This document shows, one piece after another, positions 26,753-40,281 of a stretch of DNA of 64,000 bases. Origin of the DNA: Oenanthe sinensis (Eukaryota; Streptophyta; Magnoliopsida; Apiales; Apiaceae); the NCBI GenBank assembly GCA_028671895.1, contig CM053794.1, positions 36,782,501-36,846,500 on the forward strand, written 5' to 3'. Within the stretch, counting starts at the first letter, position 1. Every line of letters starts with the position of its first letter. Below the pieces are notes generated by a model. The model made no database searches. It was not told the DNA's origin and saw nothing but the letters and a program-made list of their open reading frames with translations. The position numbers and the translations under genes are program-made.

Positions 26753-27266
26753 CATGAATCATGAACTAACTTCAACCAACTTTCAGACTCAAATTAACTA
26801 ATCAATCAATCGACTTGCTTGTCAATGTAAAAATAAATTTTTGATTGTAAATTATTAAACAAATACTAATATACATATATGGGAAGGTTGCATGGTACCC
26901 TCTCTTATATGGTAACTCGGAGAACCATATAATAATTAATATTTTTTATAATATAAATATGTTCTACACTATGTTCTATACAATATTATTCAATATAAGT
27001 TCTGTAATTTATTTTTTTAATATGTTCTTAAACATATTTTTAATATGTTCTCTATTATGTTATACATTATTGTAATTTTACAGAACATACTTTCAATATT
27101 TTTATAAATTTATTAACATGTATTAGCATTCAATTAAACGTCTAATTTACATAATTGGACCTTAATAATTAATTGGGTAGGGTCAAATTAAGAAAATTCG
27201 GTTGTTTTTTTAAAGTGGTTCCTCAAGTTTCCCGGCTAATAACGGGTTCCTATTTGAACCTTAGCC

Positions 27267-27270
<4 letters not shown>

Positions 27271-27319
<49 letters not shown>
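27271..27319. repeat. (TA)n microsatellite
   Basis: About 24 TA units directly abutting the left end of the possible Mutator-like element at 27322. Confidence 0.95.
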
Positions 27320-27321
<2 letters not shown>

Positions 27322-27322
<1 letters not shown>

Positions 27323-28600
27323 ATTGCTCAAATGAGAACTGAGACCCAATCTCAAATCTCTATATTATTTAATACTGACCACTCAATTAACATATATACA
27401 TCACTCATTCTCTCTCTCTAACACATCACTTCTCTCTTTGGTCATACAACGACAATCTTCTATCACCATTGACATTTGTTCTTCTCTAGCGATCTTCATT
27501 CTTCTCTAATCATTCATATATTTCAGATCTCACATTGCCCACTTCGATACATTCATCGAATGCATCTTATTCTTCTTGTCGTATGGCTTAATTTCGATCT
27601 CCATTTTTTAGACAGTCGCCGCATATATTCTTGTCCGACGATTTGTTCTTGTCTTCCGTTAACCTTCGTCTTGCTAGAATTTTTGTAATGGCGTGTTGAT
27701 TGTATCTGTGCTTGATTTTGACAATGATGACGGGATTTTTCATTCAATTTCTTCGCTTATGTTCTAGCAATTGTGTTTTCACATCGATTTATAAAATATC
27801 AATGATAGAGATGTTTAGATCTATTTTTTTAGTGATTTGTGTTTGAAATTTAGTAATTTGTATTTAAATTTTTAGTGATTTAAGGTAATTTTTTGTTATT
27901 TTGTAGCAAATGATGTTAGAGATAAGCTGATAATGTTATATGTTAAGCAGTGATTTTGAGTTTTATTCCATCACTTCTCATCCTTTTTCTGTGTACGGTG
28001 GTATTAATATATTCAGATCTGGAGAAAATATAGTGATTTGTGTTCAAAGTTTTTTAGTGATTTTTGTTTAAAATTTAGTGATTTACATTTAAAATTTAGT
28101 GATTTGTGCATAAATTAGGTGATTTTTCTGGAATAACGTTGTTGAGATATGTTATGGAGTTGGTTATTTGTACAGAAAGTGAAGAAAGTGTTCAGTGAGA
28201 TTCAAGTAGAAATCATCAATGCTAAATAACTAATTTGTATGGCCATATTATTTTTTATTCATTTAAATTATTAATTTTTTGCATCTTATTCATCTTTTTT
28301 TATGAATATTGATATATGAAACTAGATCTGGGTATCTAATTCATTTTCAATAAAAATAATTAAATTGGATAATATATTTCAGGAAAAAAGAAGAAGGAAA
28401 GTATAGAAACTTTCCGGTAATAAAGTCGGTAGGAAAGCAAATTAAGGATATTGGTAAATACGAAGATGACACATATATTATATTCAATATTGACAAAGAC
28501 ATGCGTACATGTGTCTATTGTTGATCTTTTTAATTAAAAAATAAGTAAATTATCAAATTACCCTTAAGTTCTTCGTTCTCATTTTTTAAAAAAATTCATT
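27322..28600. mobile_element. Possible Mutator-like element with gene-like interior
   Basis: The ends CAATTGCTCAAATGAGAACT and, inverted, AATTTTTTTAAAAAATGAGAACG share AAATGAGAAC, a motif common at plant MULE termini. The first 400 bp are pyrimidine-rich and look like a 5' UTR. Later parts are tandem variants of TTTAGTGATTTGTGTTTAAA. No target duplication was confirmed and no captured gene was recognised. Confidence 0.35.
27828..28126. repeat. Minisatellite-like TTTAGTGATTTGTGTTTAAA repeats
   Basis: Imperfect copies of about 20-22 bp form two clusters, at 27828-27884 and 28030-28126. They lie inside the possible Mutator-like element. Confidence 0.7.
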
Positions 28601-28616
28601 AAAGTAACAATATATA

Positions 28617-31526
28617 GGGGGTTCACCAACCACGGTTGGATAACTATTTTACACAGTCACCAAATCGTGCCCGTTAATTTAAATGATAAACGGCTAAGAT
28701 TTAGAACTCCCGCAATGAAGCATTGCGAGTCCACAATGAAACAAAGCTAGAGCTCAATTAGCTCTAATTACTATTCTATCCCTTTTCCTATGCTATTATA
28801 TTAATAAAATATACACTATTATTTTATTCCAATTTTTAAGATAAAAATAATATATTTTAATCTAAATTATAGAGTTTCTAATAAAATTACATTATAAAAT
28901 ATATTTGACTATAAGTTATGAATTTTCTCATAATATAACATTATAAAGTATTAAATAAAATTTAAAAAACTGGCCACATTATATATATTAAAATATTATA
29001 TAATAAAATATATTTTTAAAGTTGGACACAATATATATATATTAAAATAATAAAATGCATTAAAATAATAAACTTGGAAAACTTGTGGAACACCTACCGC
29101 AATGTTTCATTGCGGGTACTCACAATGAAACATTGTGCATGGTGAGCCCCCACAGCCTAACTGGTTTCCCATTATCTTATAAAATATATTGTAAAATTAT
29201 ATTATTTTTTTAATTTTCAATTATATTATATTTCAATTTAAGGGGTGGATAATTTATTTTATTAATTTATTATTTAAAATATGTTTTCTCATAATATGAT
29301 ATTATAAAATAAATTTTATTACTAAATTATTATTTTAGTTCATTATTGAAGGATGAAATAATAATGTATTTTATTATATTTTATTATAAAAATAATTATT
29401 TATTTCATTTTTAAAGATTGAAATGAAATATTTTAATATTATTATTTTTATATTAATTTAATTGATAAAATTAATTTTATAATGTAATATATTGAGAAAA
29501 TCCATGATTTATATTAAAATATTATAACTTACCATTTTTCATAATGAACAGAGAGTCAAAGAAATATGGATTATATACGACATTTTATACATCTATATAT
29601 AATATTCTATGTATGCATTAAAATCGGATAAAACATAACTTATGTATTTGATAAATCCATTTACATCATTGTTGGATCAAATTAAGTCTACCTTGTACTA
29701 AATGCTTGTCTTGTTTAAGTATATTAGATTCTCTGTACTAGGGCAAATGACTTAATTTATCTCATGTATCTTTGCAGTTAGAAGCATATTTCTATTGTAA
29801 TTTCAAAGTGTAAATATTGTAAGTGAAAAATAAAGAATGGTAGAAGGTTCTAGTTGGTGAATCATGCACCAAATCAAGAAGACTTTGGCAGAATAAGAAG
29901 TTGCAGAATGAAATTGCTTCTAAGTCAAGAAGCCAATCGAGAAGTTAGTCTGCTAGAGAAGTCAAGAAATGAATAGTTAGAGAAGTCTAGAAAACAAGTC
30001 GAGAAGTAAGAAATTGAGGTTATTCGAGAAGTAAGCAAAGTGAAGTTATTCAAGAAATCAAGAAATTGAAACTATTCGAGAAGTCAAGAAATGTGAGTTA
30101 TTCGAGAAGTGAAAGACAGTGTAATCAAGCCAATCGAGAAGTCTAGTCTAATCGAGATGTCATCAAAGAACTCCATGCGTTGAGAAGTCTAGCCAATTGA
30201 TACGTGATCAAGCAAAGGACTAATCGAGAAGTCTTTTCAGTACTCGATTGTGTAACATACTCCAAGAGTTCTCGAATGATAGCAATATTGAGTATTCAAA
30301 TGTTTCAAATGGGCTAATTTCAAGGAAACTTGCAGAACAACACGACAAACATATTGAAACTCTGTCATTACATGATCAGTGGAAAAGGCAAGTCTTATAT
30401 ATAAATTACAGATGCATGCATATGATTTATATACAAGAACCACTGAACCATGTCTATCAATAAAAAGTATAACTTACCCCTTCTTATACATATATATAAA
30501 TTTAAACCTGGAATGATAGAGACAAGTCTACAACGAAGCTTAGAAGAAGAACAAGACAAATGACAGAAGGGATAAGGCTGGAAATAAAAGAACTATCATA
30601 GTATGTGTTAGCTAGAAATAGATAGTAGTCAAATGTAAAGTTATTTTTGTCTATTTCTATTTTTAGCTTAACTAATTAGTGAGTGCATGTGCCAAGAGAC
30701 ATGTTGTTTATATGGCATTGTACAGCCTCATTAGTTTGATGAGAGTTGGATATTTTGTAAAAGTATTCATACCTTGTTTTCTTCTAAGTACAAGAAGCTG
30801 AAATTCACTTTGAATTTCAGATTGTAGCAAGTTCATTCTAATACACAATTATATTGAAAGTTAATTTTCTGTGTTTTTTATATTTCTGCATTTATAATTA
30901 AGTAAACACATGTGAATTGATAAAACTACAAACATAACCAAATAGTTCATCTAATGGTAAGAAGAAAAAGAATTCGAAAGTATACATTCACCCCCCTCTG
31001 TACTTCTGTAACTCTAATTTCTAACAATCTATTTTATTACCAAATTAATATTTATTAATTTAGTAATAAGATACAATAATTTACTAATTAACCTCCTACT
31101 ATTATATCATCTACTAGGTTTAGTGGATAATATCATATGAAAAATATTCTATGTAGTAACAGTAGTCCCAACTTATTTTGAAAATTTTTCTAGACTTATG
31201 AAAAGAGTAAACTAACTTTTAACTAGTAATTTAAAATTAATTTATAACATAATGAAAATATATTAACTAATTTGAATTCATTTTTTATATTTATTTATGA
31301 TTTACGATTATTAATTTGAGTTATTTTTATATTTTTATTAATAAAAACAAAAAAACAGAAACTAAATGATCAAGCTGTCATTTACTCACTCCCGTAATGA
31401 AACTTTGCGGTAGCGCAATGAAAACATGGGAGAACTCCTTTTTCCACCGCTCGATCCTCTAATCAATGGCTCAAATTTGGTGGCTGTATAATCGGTCATA
31501 TCCAACTTGGTTGTGGACCGGTTTCC
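28617..31526. mobile_element. Probable long-TIR Mutator-like element, with nested solo LTR
   Basis: The left ~130 bp (GGTTCACCAACCACGGTTGG ... ACAGTCACCAAATCGTG ... GAACTCCCGCAATGAAG) are mirrored by the right ~150 bp read on the minus strand (CCGGTCCACAACCAAGTTGG ... ACAGCCACCAAATTTGAG ... GAGTTCTCCCATGTTTTC). A third related block lies at 29090-29150 (CCGCAATGTTTCATTGCGGG). Long diverged TIRs suggest a MULE. I could not confirm a 9-bp duplication. Confidence 0.5.
29670..31026. mobile_element. Probable Copia-type solo LTR
   Basis: It begins TGTTGGATCAAATTAAG and ends AATTTCTAACA. ATTCACCCCCCTCTGTACTT near the right end is typical of plant Copia LTRs. The flanks ATCAT and ATCTA are at best a decayed 5-bp duplication. 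No primer-binding site or coding region follows, so only a single LTR remains. The part 29890-30240 holds about ten irregular copies of TCGAGAAGT. Confidence 0.6.
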
Positions 31527-31529
31527 ATG

Positions 31530-31533
<4 letters not shown>

Positions 31534-31571
<38 letters not shown>
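31534..31571. repeat. (AT)n microsatellite
   Basis: About 19 AT units just outside the right end of the long-TIR element. Confidence 0.95.
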
Positions 31572-31575
<4 letters not shown>

Positions 31576-34500
31576 GTACTGATGAGTTGCAAATCTTTAC
31601 TGATTTTCTTATCAGGTAAAGGAATGAGCACGGAGTTCTAAAATGGACGTGGAAGAGACCAGCTTGGAGAGAATTATCACAATAAATGTAATTTAAGAAT
31701 CATGCGAGTGGGACAAAAGTTTGGAACATTTCTTCAGCTCAGCCGAGGGTCCGAGACACCAGAATTAATCAACAATAATCATATTTTTTAGGATTATAGG
31801 AAAACAAACATAATTTATTTATTTTATTAAAATGACGATCACAAAAGTCGTTAACTCATAATATATATATACTTCAGTCTTAAATTTAGACCGACTATTT
31901 GTCAAAATAAAAATAAAAATTCGACGGACCAAACCAAAGCGGTCTACCATCCACCCAAGTGAAGTTGAGAAAAACACTAATTAGCCTATGAAAAGTATTT
32001 TTTTGGAAGAAAAATTGAACCATTGAAAATTTGAAAGGCCTGCTTATCTTTCTTTATCAGCACCGAAAAATAAATATAATTTTAAATTTATAAATTACTT
32101 ATTAAATAAGTTAAATATATATGGCCAAATTAAATAGAGTGATAATCATTAAAACAATATCATATCTTAGCTTTTTATAGTTTATCATCAGAGTGGATCT
32201 CGATAAAACTAAAAAAAACTTCCAATATTTTTTTTAAAGTTTCGAATACTAAAGAATTTTGGATTATTAATTCACATAAATGACATAACATGACGTGTTG
32301 TTGTTATTATTGCTTACTCTAAATACTAGATTTTAATCCGTGCGATTCACATATATTTTTCAAATATTTTAGTTATTTATTCTAAAATTATTAATATTTT
32401 TAAAATTTTAGAAGTTTTAGTATATTATAATTATAATATATTTTTTAACTTGTTTAAAATATATATTCATAAATCAATTGGATTAAATATAAATAAAAAA
32501 TTATAAAATAGTCAAAATAAACCCGTGCAATAAATAAATATTTATTAAAAGAATAATTAAAAAATATACAAAAAGTAGTACAAATATATAAAATATTCAA
32601 AATAAACATGTACATTGGACCCCATAAACTTAAATCGGGACAATCCGATTAAATCCCGAGCCTTTTTCAAAATCGAATCAAGTTCTGAACCGTATCACGA
32701 ATAAGTCCAGATAGAGCGGTTGTCCAAATGCAATAAATTGGATTAATCAATTTGCACTACAAACTCTTAAAAGATCATGATTTAGTGATACACTTGATAA
32801 GAATACTCTACCATCAGATCGAGTTAAGAGTTGACGGCTACTCGTTGGGACTTCTCTTTGTTGGTTGGCTGCATAAGTTGCACCGAGAAGGCCCCTGTTT
32901 AGTTGTCATTGTGAAATAATATTGGCTGATTTTGTTGCCCACACCTCTCCTGTTATGGGATAATATCATTTATTTTTATGTCTCTACCTCCGGTAACTTG
33001 ACGTAACAAATTTTTGGAAGTCACATTTGAATACTATATGTGATAATACGGGTCAAATCCCCAATCATTTTTAAAATCACATTAAGTCCCGATTCGTATC
33101 TTGAATAAGTCTAGACAGAGTATATTGTTACAAATGCAACAATTTGGGGTAATCAAATTGCATCACAAATAACCAAACAATCATGATTTGTTGTTGTACT
33201 TGATAATAATAATAGTACTCTAACTTATATACTTAAACTAAAATCTCTCCATTTTCAATGTTGCACTTAGATGTTAAATATATTATTAATACATGAATAT
33301 GTAAAATTTTAAGCTCCCAAAAATTATGAGCATGATTGTTTAAAATGAATATTGACTGTTAGAGTTAAAATACATAAATGAGAAATCTAAAAAATATTTC
33401 ATATTTTAATATTTAATACTTTTAAAGATTTATGATTGAATCACATCCCTAACATATTAAAATAAATATTTATATTATTAATTTTAAATATATAAACAAA
33501 TGTGTATGGTTCAAATCGCATCAATCATGTATTATTATAATTTATTTTATTTCAAATAATTTAATAAATTTTATTTAAAATCTTTTAACAATTATTAGAT
33601 TTTTAATAATTTATTTTAATTATAAAGTCATTTTACGCTAATAAAATAATAAAATATAGTAAATTAATATATAATTATTAAAACAAAAATATTATGAAAT
33701 ATTAAAGAAGGTAATAGACAAACACGTGTGCAAGGTTTGCATCTTGTCAACCATATATTATTAATATAATTTATTTTATTTTAAATATCTTAATAATTAT
33801 ACTTTATTTTATTTAAATTTCTTAGTCATTATTATGTTTTTAATAATATAGACCAATTATAAAATTATTTCAATTAAAAAAGATTATATAATTTTTCAAA
33901 TTATTATAAGCAAAAATAAAAATATTAATAAATATTAAATAAAATAAGTGCATCACACACATAATAAAGTAATATAAATATATAATATAATTATAAAATA
34001 TTAAAGGCGAATACATTATATGAATTATAAGATTATATATATATATATATATATACATTTTTATATATAAAGAAAATTATACTCATATTCATCATTGTAT
34101 ATGATATTTAATTTTTTTGTTAATATCGAACTCGTATAAATATATAAACACACGTATTATAAATATTATAACTTCCAAATAAAAGGCATGTTTGTAAAAT
34201 GTGGGTATATTAGTTAATTTATTTGACTCATAATATTTTGAAAAAATTGAAATTAATTTATAAGAGAATGTGTTTCAGTGAAATTTATGGAATTCTTATA
34301 ATTTGAGTATTTTATCATAATATGAAAATATTAAATAAATTATATGTAAATATTAAACAGAGAATCACTTTTGTAGTAATTAGATAAGATACTGTTTATA
34401 TATGGGATATAATTACTGTATTACCCAGTACCTACAGAGACCGAATCATCCAAAAACATCTAAACTCTATCATATATACATCATATAGACGTCTTTTCAT

Positions 34501-34600
34501 GCACCGCCTAATAAAATTCTAATAGTTGGTACCTATGCACATTTAATTTAATATTTTAATTCCTGTGACGCCATATATACAATTATACAAAGTCCTTGTT
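31572..34600. other. Intergenic DNA with a diverged direct repeat
   Basis: AT-rich, no gene. Segments 32620-32815 and 33045-33235 are diverged direct copies: AAGTCCAGATAGAGCGG matches AAGTCTAGACAGAGTAT, and ATCATGATTTAGTGATACAC matches ATCATGATTTGTTGTTGTAC. A degraded Helitron-like end (CTAGATTTTAATCCGTGCGA) lies at 32326. Confidence 0.5.
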
Positions 34601-34656
34601 TGATCACTTCCTGTTCCTGATCAATGATCATAGTTTCCATTCCCCGCCGCTGCTCT

Positions 34657-34668
34657 TATTATATAAAC
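34657..34668 (+). promoter_or_regulatory. Probable TATA box of the VQ gene
   Basis: TTATTATATAAACG lies about 215 bp before the chosen start codon, in an otherwise C-rich upstream segment that looks like a core promoter and leader. Confidence 0.55.
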
Positions 34669-34876
34669 GAATCCCCCACACCACACCCCAGGCCGCGTCA
34701 CAACTAACGTCCCTCCATTTATATACACAGACGACACATGCATATGCACCATTTAATTAGATTTACGTACGTAATCTTATCATACCCAGCTAGCCACTGT
34801 ATAAACTCAACACATTGTATCGATCGATCAGTTGCATCTCACACATATATATACAAGGACAAGTATTGATCGGGTC

Positions 34877-35263
34877 ATGTCAGCTGCGGCAGGAGGAGGA
34901 GGACCAAAAAATGAGAGAGCAGCAGCAGTGAGGGTGGTGATAATAAGCACCCAATACATTGAAACTGACACCGTCAGCTTCAAATCCGTTGTTCAGAGGC
35001 TTACTGGTAAACACTCTCATCGCCGCTACTTTCACACCAATCATCGTAAGCTTCCTTATCGAAAACCTCCTACTCTACGTCCACCGCCATCACAATCCAA
35101 AGTGGATCCCGGTCCTGGACGTGGCCAAGTAATAGGTTGTACTAGTAATGGTCATAATTATATGAATTCTTCGTCTTCCGTGTCGTTCAGTGACTTGAAT
35201 AGGCTGCTAATTATGGATCAGCTGCCTTCATGGAATGAGCTTTTTCAGTTGTGTATCGATTAA
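34877..35263 (+). CDS. VQ-motif-containing protein (VQ1/VQ10-like)
   Basis: This single-exon gene encodes 128 residues. The plant VQ signature FxxxVQxxTG is visible as FKSVVQRLTG at residues 35-44, preceded by VRVVIISTQYIETDTVS. VQ proteins are small, mostly nuclear cofactors that bind WRKY factors (some VQ1/VQ10 types bind WRKY8) and tune defence and stress responses. After the motif come basic His/Arg/Pro-rich stretches, then a C-terminal segment FSDLNRLLIMDQLPSWNELF. The ATG at 34877 is preferred over an upstream in-frame ATG at 34832 because the latter adds a tail unlike the family and lies in the probable leader. Similarity is strongest to the VQ1/VQ10 subgroup, whose Arabidopsis genes sit next to DA2L/DA2, as this one neighbours a DA2-like gene. 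Lack of introns is normal for many VQ genes. Confidence 0.92.
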   Translation: MSAAAGGGGPKNERAAAVRVVIISTQYIETDTVSFKSVVQRLTGKHSHRRYFHTNHRKLPYRKPPTLRPPPSQSKVDPGPGRGQVIGCTSNGHNYMNSSSSVSFSDLNRLLIMDQLPSWNELFQLCID

Positions 35264-35286
35264 TCGGTATTATATTCTAAGTGTAC

Positions 35287-35322
<36 letters not shown>

Positions 35323-38300
35323 CCGAATCTCTTCGCATTGTATTGCGGCTGTCGCGTTTTCAACTAAAGGGAGTAAAATGCAAGAACTGCGCGCTGGCTC
35401 TCTTTTCATCAATATGACAACCTCAAGGTCATAATAATAAATAAATCTGTACTAATATAGTACACTAGTATTTTACAGAATCTGTCTTAAAATATTTTTA
35501 CTTGTAAACCATTTGAATTCATCTGGTATTTGTACAAAGCCTGATCTTACTTGTGAGTGTTGTGACTGCTCAAGCTAGTTTGTTGTTTTGAAAATTCTAT
35601 ATTAGCTTATATTCGGTGACGGCGACATTAATAAATTGTATATTAATTATTTTATATAATTTAAATATTAAATTTATTATAATATTTTATTATTATTTTA
35701 TTTCTATATTTTTCTATGTAATGTTGTTTACATGAAATATGTGTTTCAAGTTAAAAAAAGGTTATATTTTTAAAATTTATACCCATAATTTAATAACGAT
35801 TAATGAAATTAGTAAAATATAAATATTTGACTCAAATATCAACCACGGTCGTTCCTGACATATCCGCGATCCGAGGAAAATTTTTAAATAGGACCCCTAA
35901 AATTTTTTTCTCACCATAACTATAAAAAATATTTAAAAAATCATATGATACAACAAAAGGTTACGGTAATTTTTTCAAATTTTCACTTATTTACACCAAA
36001 AATTTATCAAGTTTGCTTGAAAATCTACTTTTTCGATAACAAATTTAGTCATAATTCCTTTGAAACTCTTCTCACTTATCAAGTCATTTTTTTACTCTTT
36101 TCACATCCGTTTTTTAAGTAGTATCATATAAATCTCATTGAAATTCTCATTAAAATTAATATCACAATAACACCCCAAATATATAATTCAAAATTCTCAC
36201 TAAAAGTTTGAAAAAAATGAATCACATCAAAATGAAGACAAAATATATATGAGTTTTAAGATAAAATTTTATGAACACTAGATTATATTGTTTTGATTTA
36301 AAATATATATAACTGAATACCAGTGCAACTCTATTTTCTTTTCTTAATAATGAATTATTTAGTTTTTTTAAAATATATACATATATTTTATATATATATA
36401 TATATATACACATATGTAATTAGTACTTATTTTTAGTTTTACAGACCAATTATTAATTTATATTTTGCGAATATTATTGAATTTATAATTTTTTTAACTA
36501 AGTAAGATATATATATATATATATATATACTAATTTTTTTTTTGAAAAATGTGCCCCAAATATTTTTGGGCCCTGGGCGGTCGCCCCCTCCCCATACCGA
36601 CCAATCAACTACCAAATTTTTAATATTTCGGTTATAATAATATAATATAGTAGTAAATTTTAATCAATATAGATAAAATAATAATATTATTTTAATATTC
36701 ATGATATATACTTAATAAGTTATAATTTTAAATAAACTAAAAAGTTTGAGCGGCAATGAAATTGATAAATATCTGCAGATTCTGAATACAGCTATATTAT
36801 ATAATAATTATATTATAAATATGATTCTTAAAATAAAAATTTAGGTTAAATTTTAAATATAATATAATATTATCTGACACAGAACGAGGCCAGATTGCAT
36901 TGATGATTATGTAGAATATATATTTTTTAAATATTATAATAATATATTATATTTTGTAATTATTTTATAACCCCGGCCAATCACCAAGTTCGACTTTAAT
37001 AATATAGTTAGGGGCAGAACTAATATATCGGCAGTGGGATCATTTGATACCCTCTAAATTCTAAAAAATAAAATTTTTATACGTACATTTTGTAAGAAAA
37101 AATATTTATAATATTAAATTTTAATTTTGACATTATTGAAATTTTCTAAATTCATATGCATTTTGAATGTTATAAATATTTGACACTCCTAACTAAATTT
37201 TTATGCATTTTCAATGTTATAAATATTTTTATATTAATTATAAAAATATTAAAAATTAGAACCCATCATTTCTCTTCAAAGAGTGCCCCACTAAAATTTT
37301 AGGTTAGGTCCTCCACGGAAATATAGTATAAATATAGATTGAAAGTTGAAACCATTACAATATATAAATGCAGTTTATTGAAAAAAATCAAAAGTTGATC
37401 CATAAAATAATATAAGATTCAATTAAAACTTTCTCCTAAAACTTTTAATCTTAAAGGTTTTAGAAAAAAAATTAGAATGATAATTTAATATGATACAAAG
37501 AAATTTTAAATTTATATCCTCAATATTTTTGTAATTTATTAAGAACTCACAATCTTTAAAACCTTAAAATTTTACGAACTTAACACATACTTCACCCTAT
37601 TTCATCTTTTTAAATTAGAAAATTCTATCATTCTCAAATTTTAATTTGTTATTTTATATTCCTCCGACGTATAATTAATATATTCTTGCGCACAGTGTAC
37701 CATGTCATTGATAAATCTCTTATTCTGTTATTCATACAATAAAAAGATTGGTCGTCAGTTTAAATATTAAAAGAACACATTCAACAATCTCACTTTTATA
37801 CATACTTTTACCTTGAAAATTCAGTTGAAGATAATCTTGTACTTATTCTTTTTGACACAGTAAATCCGAATAACATCGGTCACTTTTATTTCGTACTCAT
37901 AGAGTCACGACCAAAGATAGCTTTCGAGCAGGGAAGATATTTCGTACCGGTAATCAAACTTGTGTTTGTTTGTGGGAATTTTTTTCTCACATTCTACTTT
38001 TGTTTAACTTTGAAAAAATATTTTTTTAGGAATCAAATAAATATAGAAAAATAAAAAAAATAGAAATTATTTTCGTCCGTTCATTTGATCTTAAAGTATA
38101 ATTTTTTTCCTGAAAGAGTGAAATGCATTTGAAAAATATTATGAATTTGTGGGAAATGACTTTTCTTTTTTGAAAGTGGAAAATATTTTCAATCACTTTT
38201 AATCAATATTCTTAAGATCAATCTAAAAGTCCGACTAATTTAATCGGTGGTTTGGCCAAGTAAAAACGTTTATTAATGGTTACAAAAATTGGGCGCTAAT

Positions 38301-38810
38301 CTTTTTTTAGAAAAAAATATTGATTAACTAGATCTGGGCAGGTTTTGGTAGATTTTGACAAAATTAATCGATAAATTACACAGAATTAATCAATCAAATA
38401 TTTAAAAAATGGTCAAAATAAGGGTAGAAATTCGAAATTGAAATTTTTTAATAGAAAATAAAATCAATTCATAAAAATGAGAGTATTATCCTACTGTATA
38501 TGATAAATTAATGGGGGTATTTATATTTCTATTTGTATAAAAAAATTTAATATTAAAATTATCTATATATAAATACTTCACATTAATATTTTAACTTCTC
38601 CTAAATCAACCTAAATTCACCGATGTTTCTTACAACATTGATTTGAATACTTCATTTTTTTGTCAGGTATTTTTTTGAAAAGAAATGGCAGGTTCGTACT
38701 CTTTCAAGTCCAGTAAAAGTTTACATAAAAAAAAACAATTTTTTTTGATAAATTCTTTGGGATAGGTAGGATAACTCTCCAACTAAGCTATTCTGCGTCC
38801 ATTACATATA
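35264..38810. other. Intergenic, AT-rich, degraded transposon pieces
   Basis: The VQ 3' UTR comes first, with a TA tract at 35291-35317. A worn TIR-element fragment ends at about 36590 (GGGCCCTGGGCGGTCGCCCC). A second worn fragment of a related type spans about 37008-37325. A Helitron-like end trace lies at about 36630-36650 (GGTTATAATAATATAATATA). No genes are seen. Confidence 0.4.
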
Positions 38811-38826
38811 AAAAAACATTTAAACA
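38811..38826. repeat. LINE target-site duplication, left copy
   Basis: AAAAAACATTTAAACA, identical to 44249-44264 on the other side of the LINE. Confidence 0.85.
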
Positions 38827-40281
38827 CATTTTTTTGACAAACAAGAAAATTGTATTAAAATAATAAATCATTTCTCAGTACATCCTTGACCCCAATAGGA
38901 ACACATATCCTATCGAAAACTCGATCCGAAAAAGAATATGACAGGCGAGCTAACTCGTGAGCCGCCATATTAGCAGACCGTTTAACAAAAAACAGTGACA
39001 CTGTGTTTAATTTTTCCAGCATGTTACGACAGTTTTGAATAACATGGCCAAATGGTGACACTAGTGAATTGCTTGGATAGCAGTCAGACAATCCGTCTCC
39101 ACCACAACCTTACTCCAACCTTTGTTTTTGATCCAACTAAGCGCCTCTTTTATTGCCACGACTTCAGCCATATTAGCTGATATCATGCTGAAGTTGCACT
39201 TCGTTGCTCCCCTTTGTCATCCCTTACAATCAGACCTACCTAAACCAGAGGCATTGTACTCTCTAAATATGGCTGCATCCACCGAAATCTTCATATAATC
39301 AACCTGTGGTGCTACCCAAAGATCCTATCCATCTCCATCAACAAAGTAAGGAAAACGAGATTGTGGTTTATTCTTCTAGGCTATATTCCATTGTAGAAGA
39401 AACTATTTGGCTTTTACAATTACAACATTCAACCCAGTAAAATTCTTGTTCCAAATAAACTCATTTCTAGCTTTTCATAAAGACCAACAAACTGTAGCTA
39501 CCCCTGCTCGTTTCTCGTTGTCACAAACTTCCAGAATTTTTTCCCACCACTGATAAAAATTAAATTCTTCGTTGAATGATACTTGTGGTAGAACTCGTTG
39601 TCAGGGCACATTTACACATAATATGTTCAATTGTTTCCTCTCCAAGTCTACAAACCTTACATAAAGTGTTTACAGGCACATTTTTCTCTGCTGCAACATA
39701 ACCATCGTAGACAGACAATTAGAAAGAGATCTCCACATGATATTTAGTACCTTTGGCGGAGCTTTTATTCTCCAAGTCTTTCGTCATGTACTATTCTGAT
39801 CTTCATGTCTCCATATATGCTTTTGTTCTTGCAGGAGTCTGTATGCACTGCGGACAGTGTACTGACCAGATGCTTCTTTGCCCCAATACACTTCATCTTC
39901 ATTGTTGTTCTCGCTCAAGGGAATACGTCTAATGCATTGTTGATCACGAGTATTGAACATGTTCCCTAAAATTTCTTCATCCTAACCTATGAACTCAGTG
40001 GCCATTAAAGCACTAACTTTATGATTTTCCAATCCTTGGACACTAGAGGTTATGCAGGGGTTACTATCATCAAGCAACCAGGGCTGTCCAACTATATTTA
40101 CTGATTTCCCCGAACTAATCTTCCATTTCATACCTGCAGAAATAACATGTTTTGCTTCTCAGATGCTACGCCATACAAAGCTAGGATTGTTTCCAATGTT
40201 TGCTTCCAAGAAATTACAGTCCGGAAAATATCGAGTCTTATAAACTTTGATTACCAAGCTGTGTGAATTTGTAATGAACCG

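Noticed and set aside
27173..27421. An 82-codon frame across the TA repeat.
   Set aside because: Its core is translated TA microsatellite (Tyr-Ile repeats).
29930..30240. A CRISPR-like array of short repeats.
   Set aside because: Repeats are irregular in length and spacing, and the sequence is a plant LTR.
32326..36650. A Helitron-like 3' end (32326) and a Helitron-like 5' end (about 36650) in matching minus orientation bracket the VQ gene, suggesting gene capture.
   Set aside because: Both ends are degraded, the second lacks the proper TC start, and the VQ gene is where conserved gene order expects it. They are more likely remnants of two separate elements.
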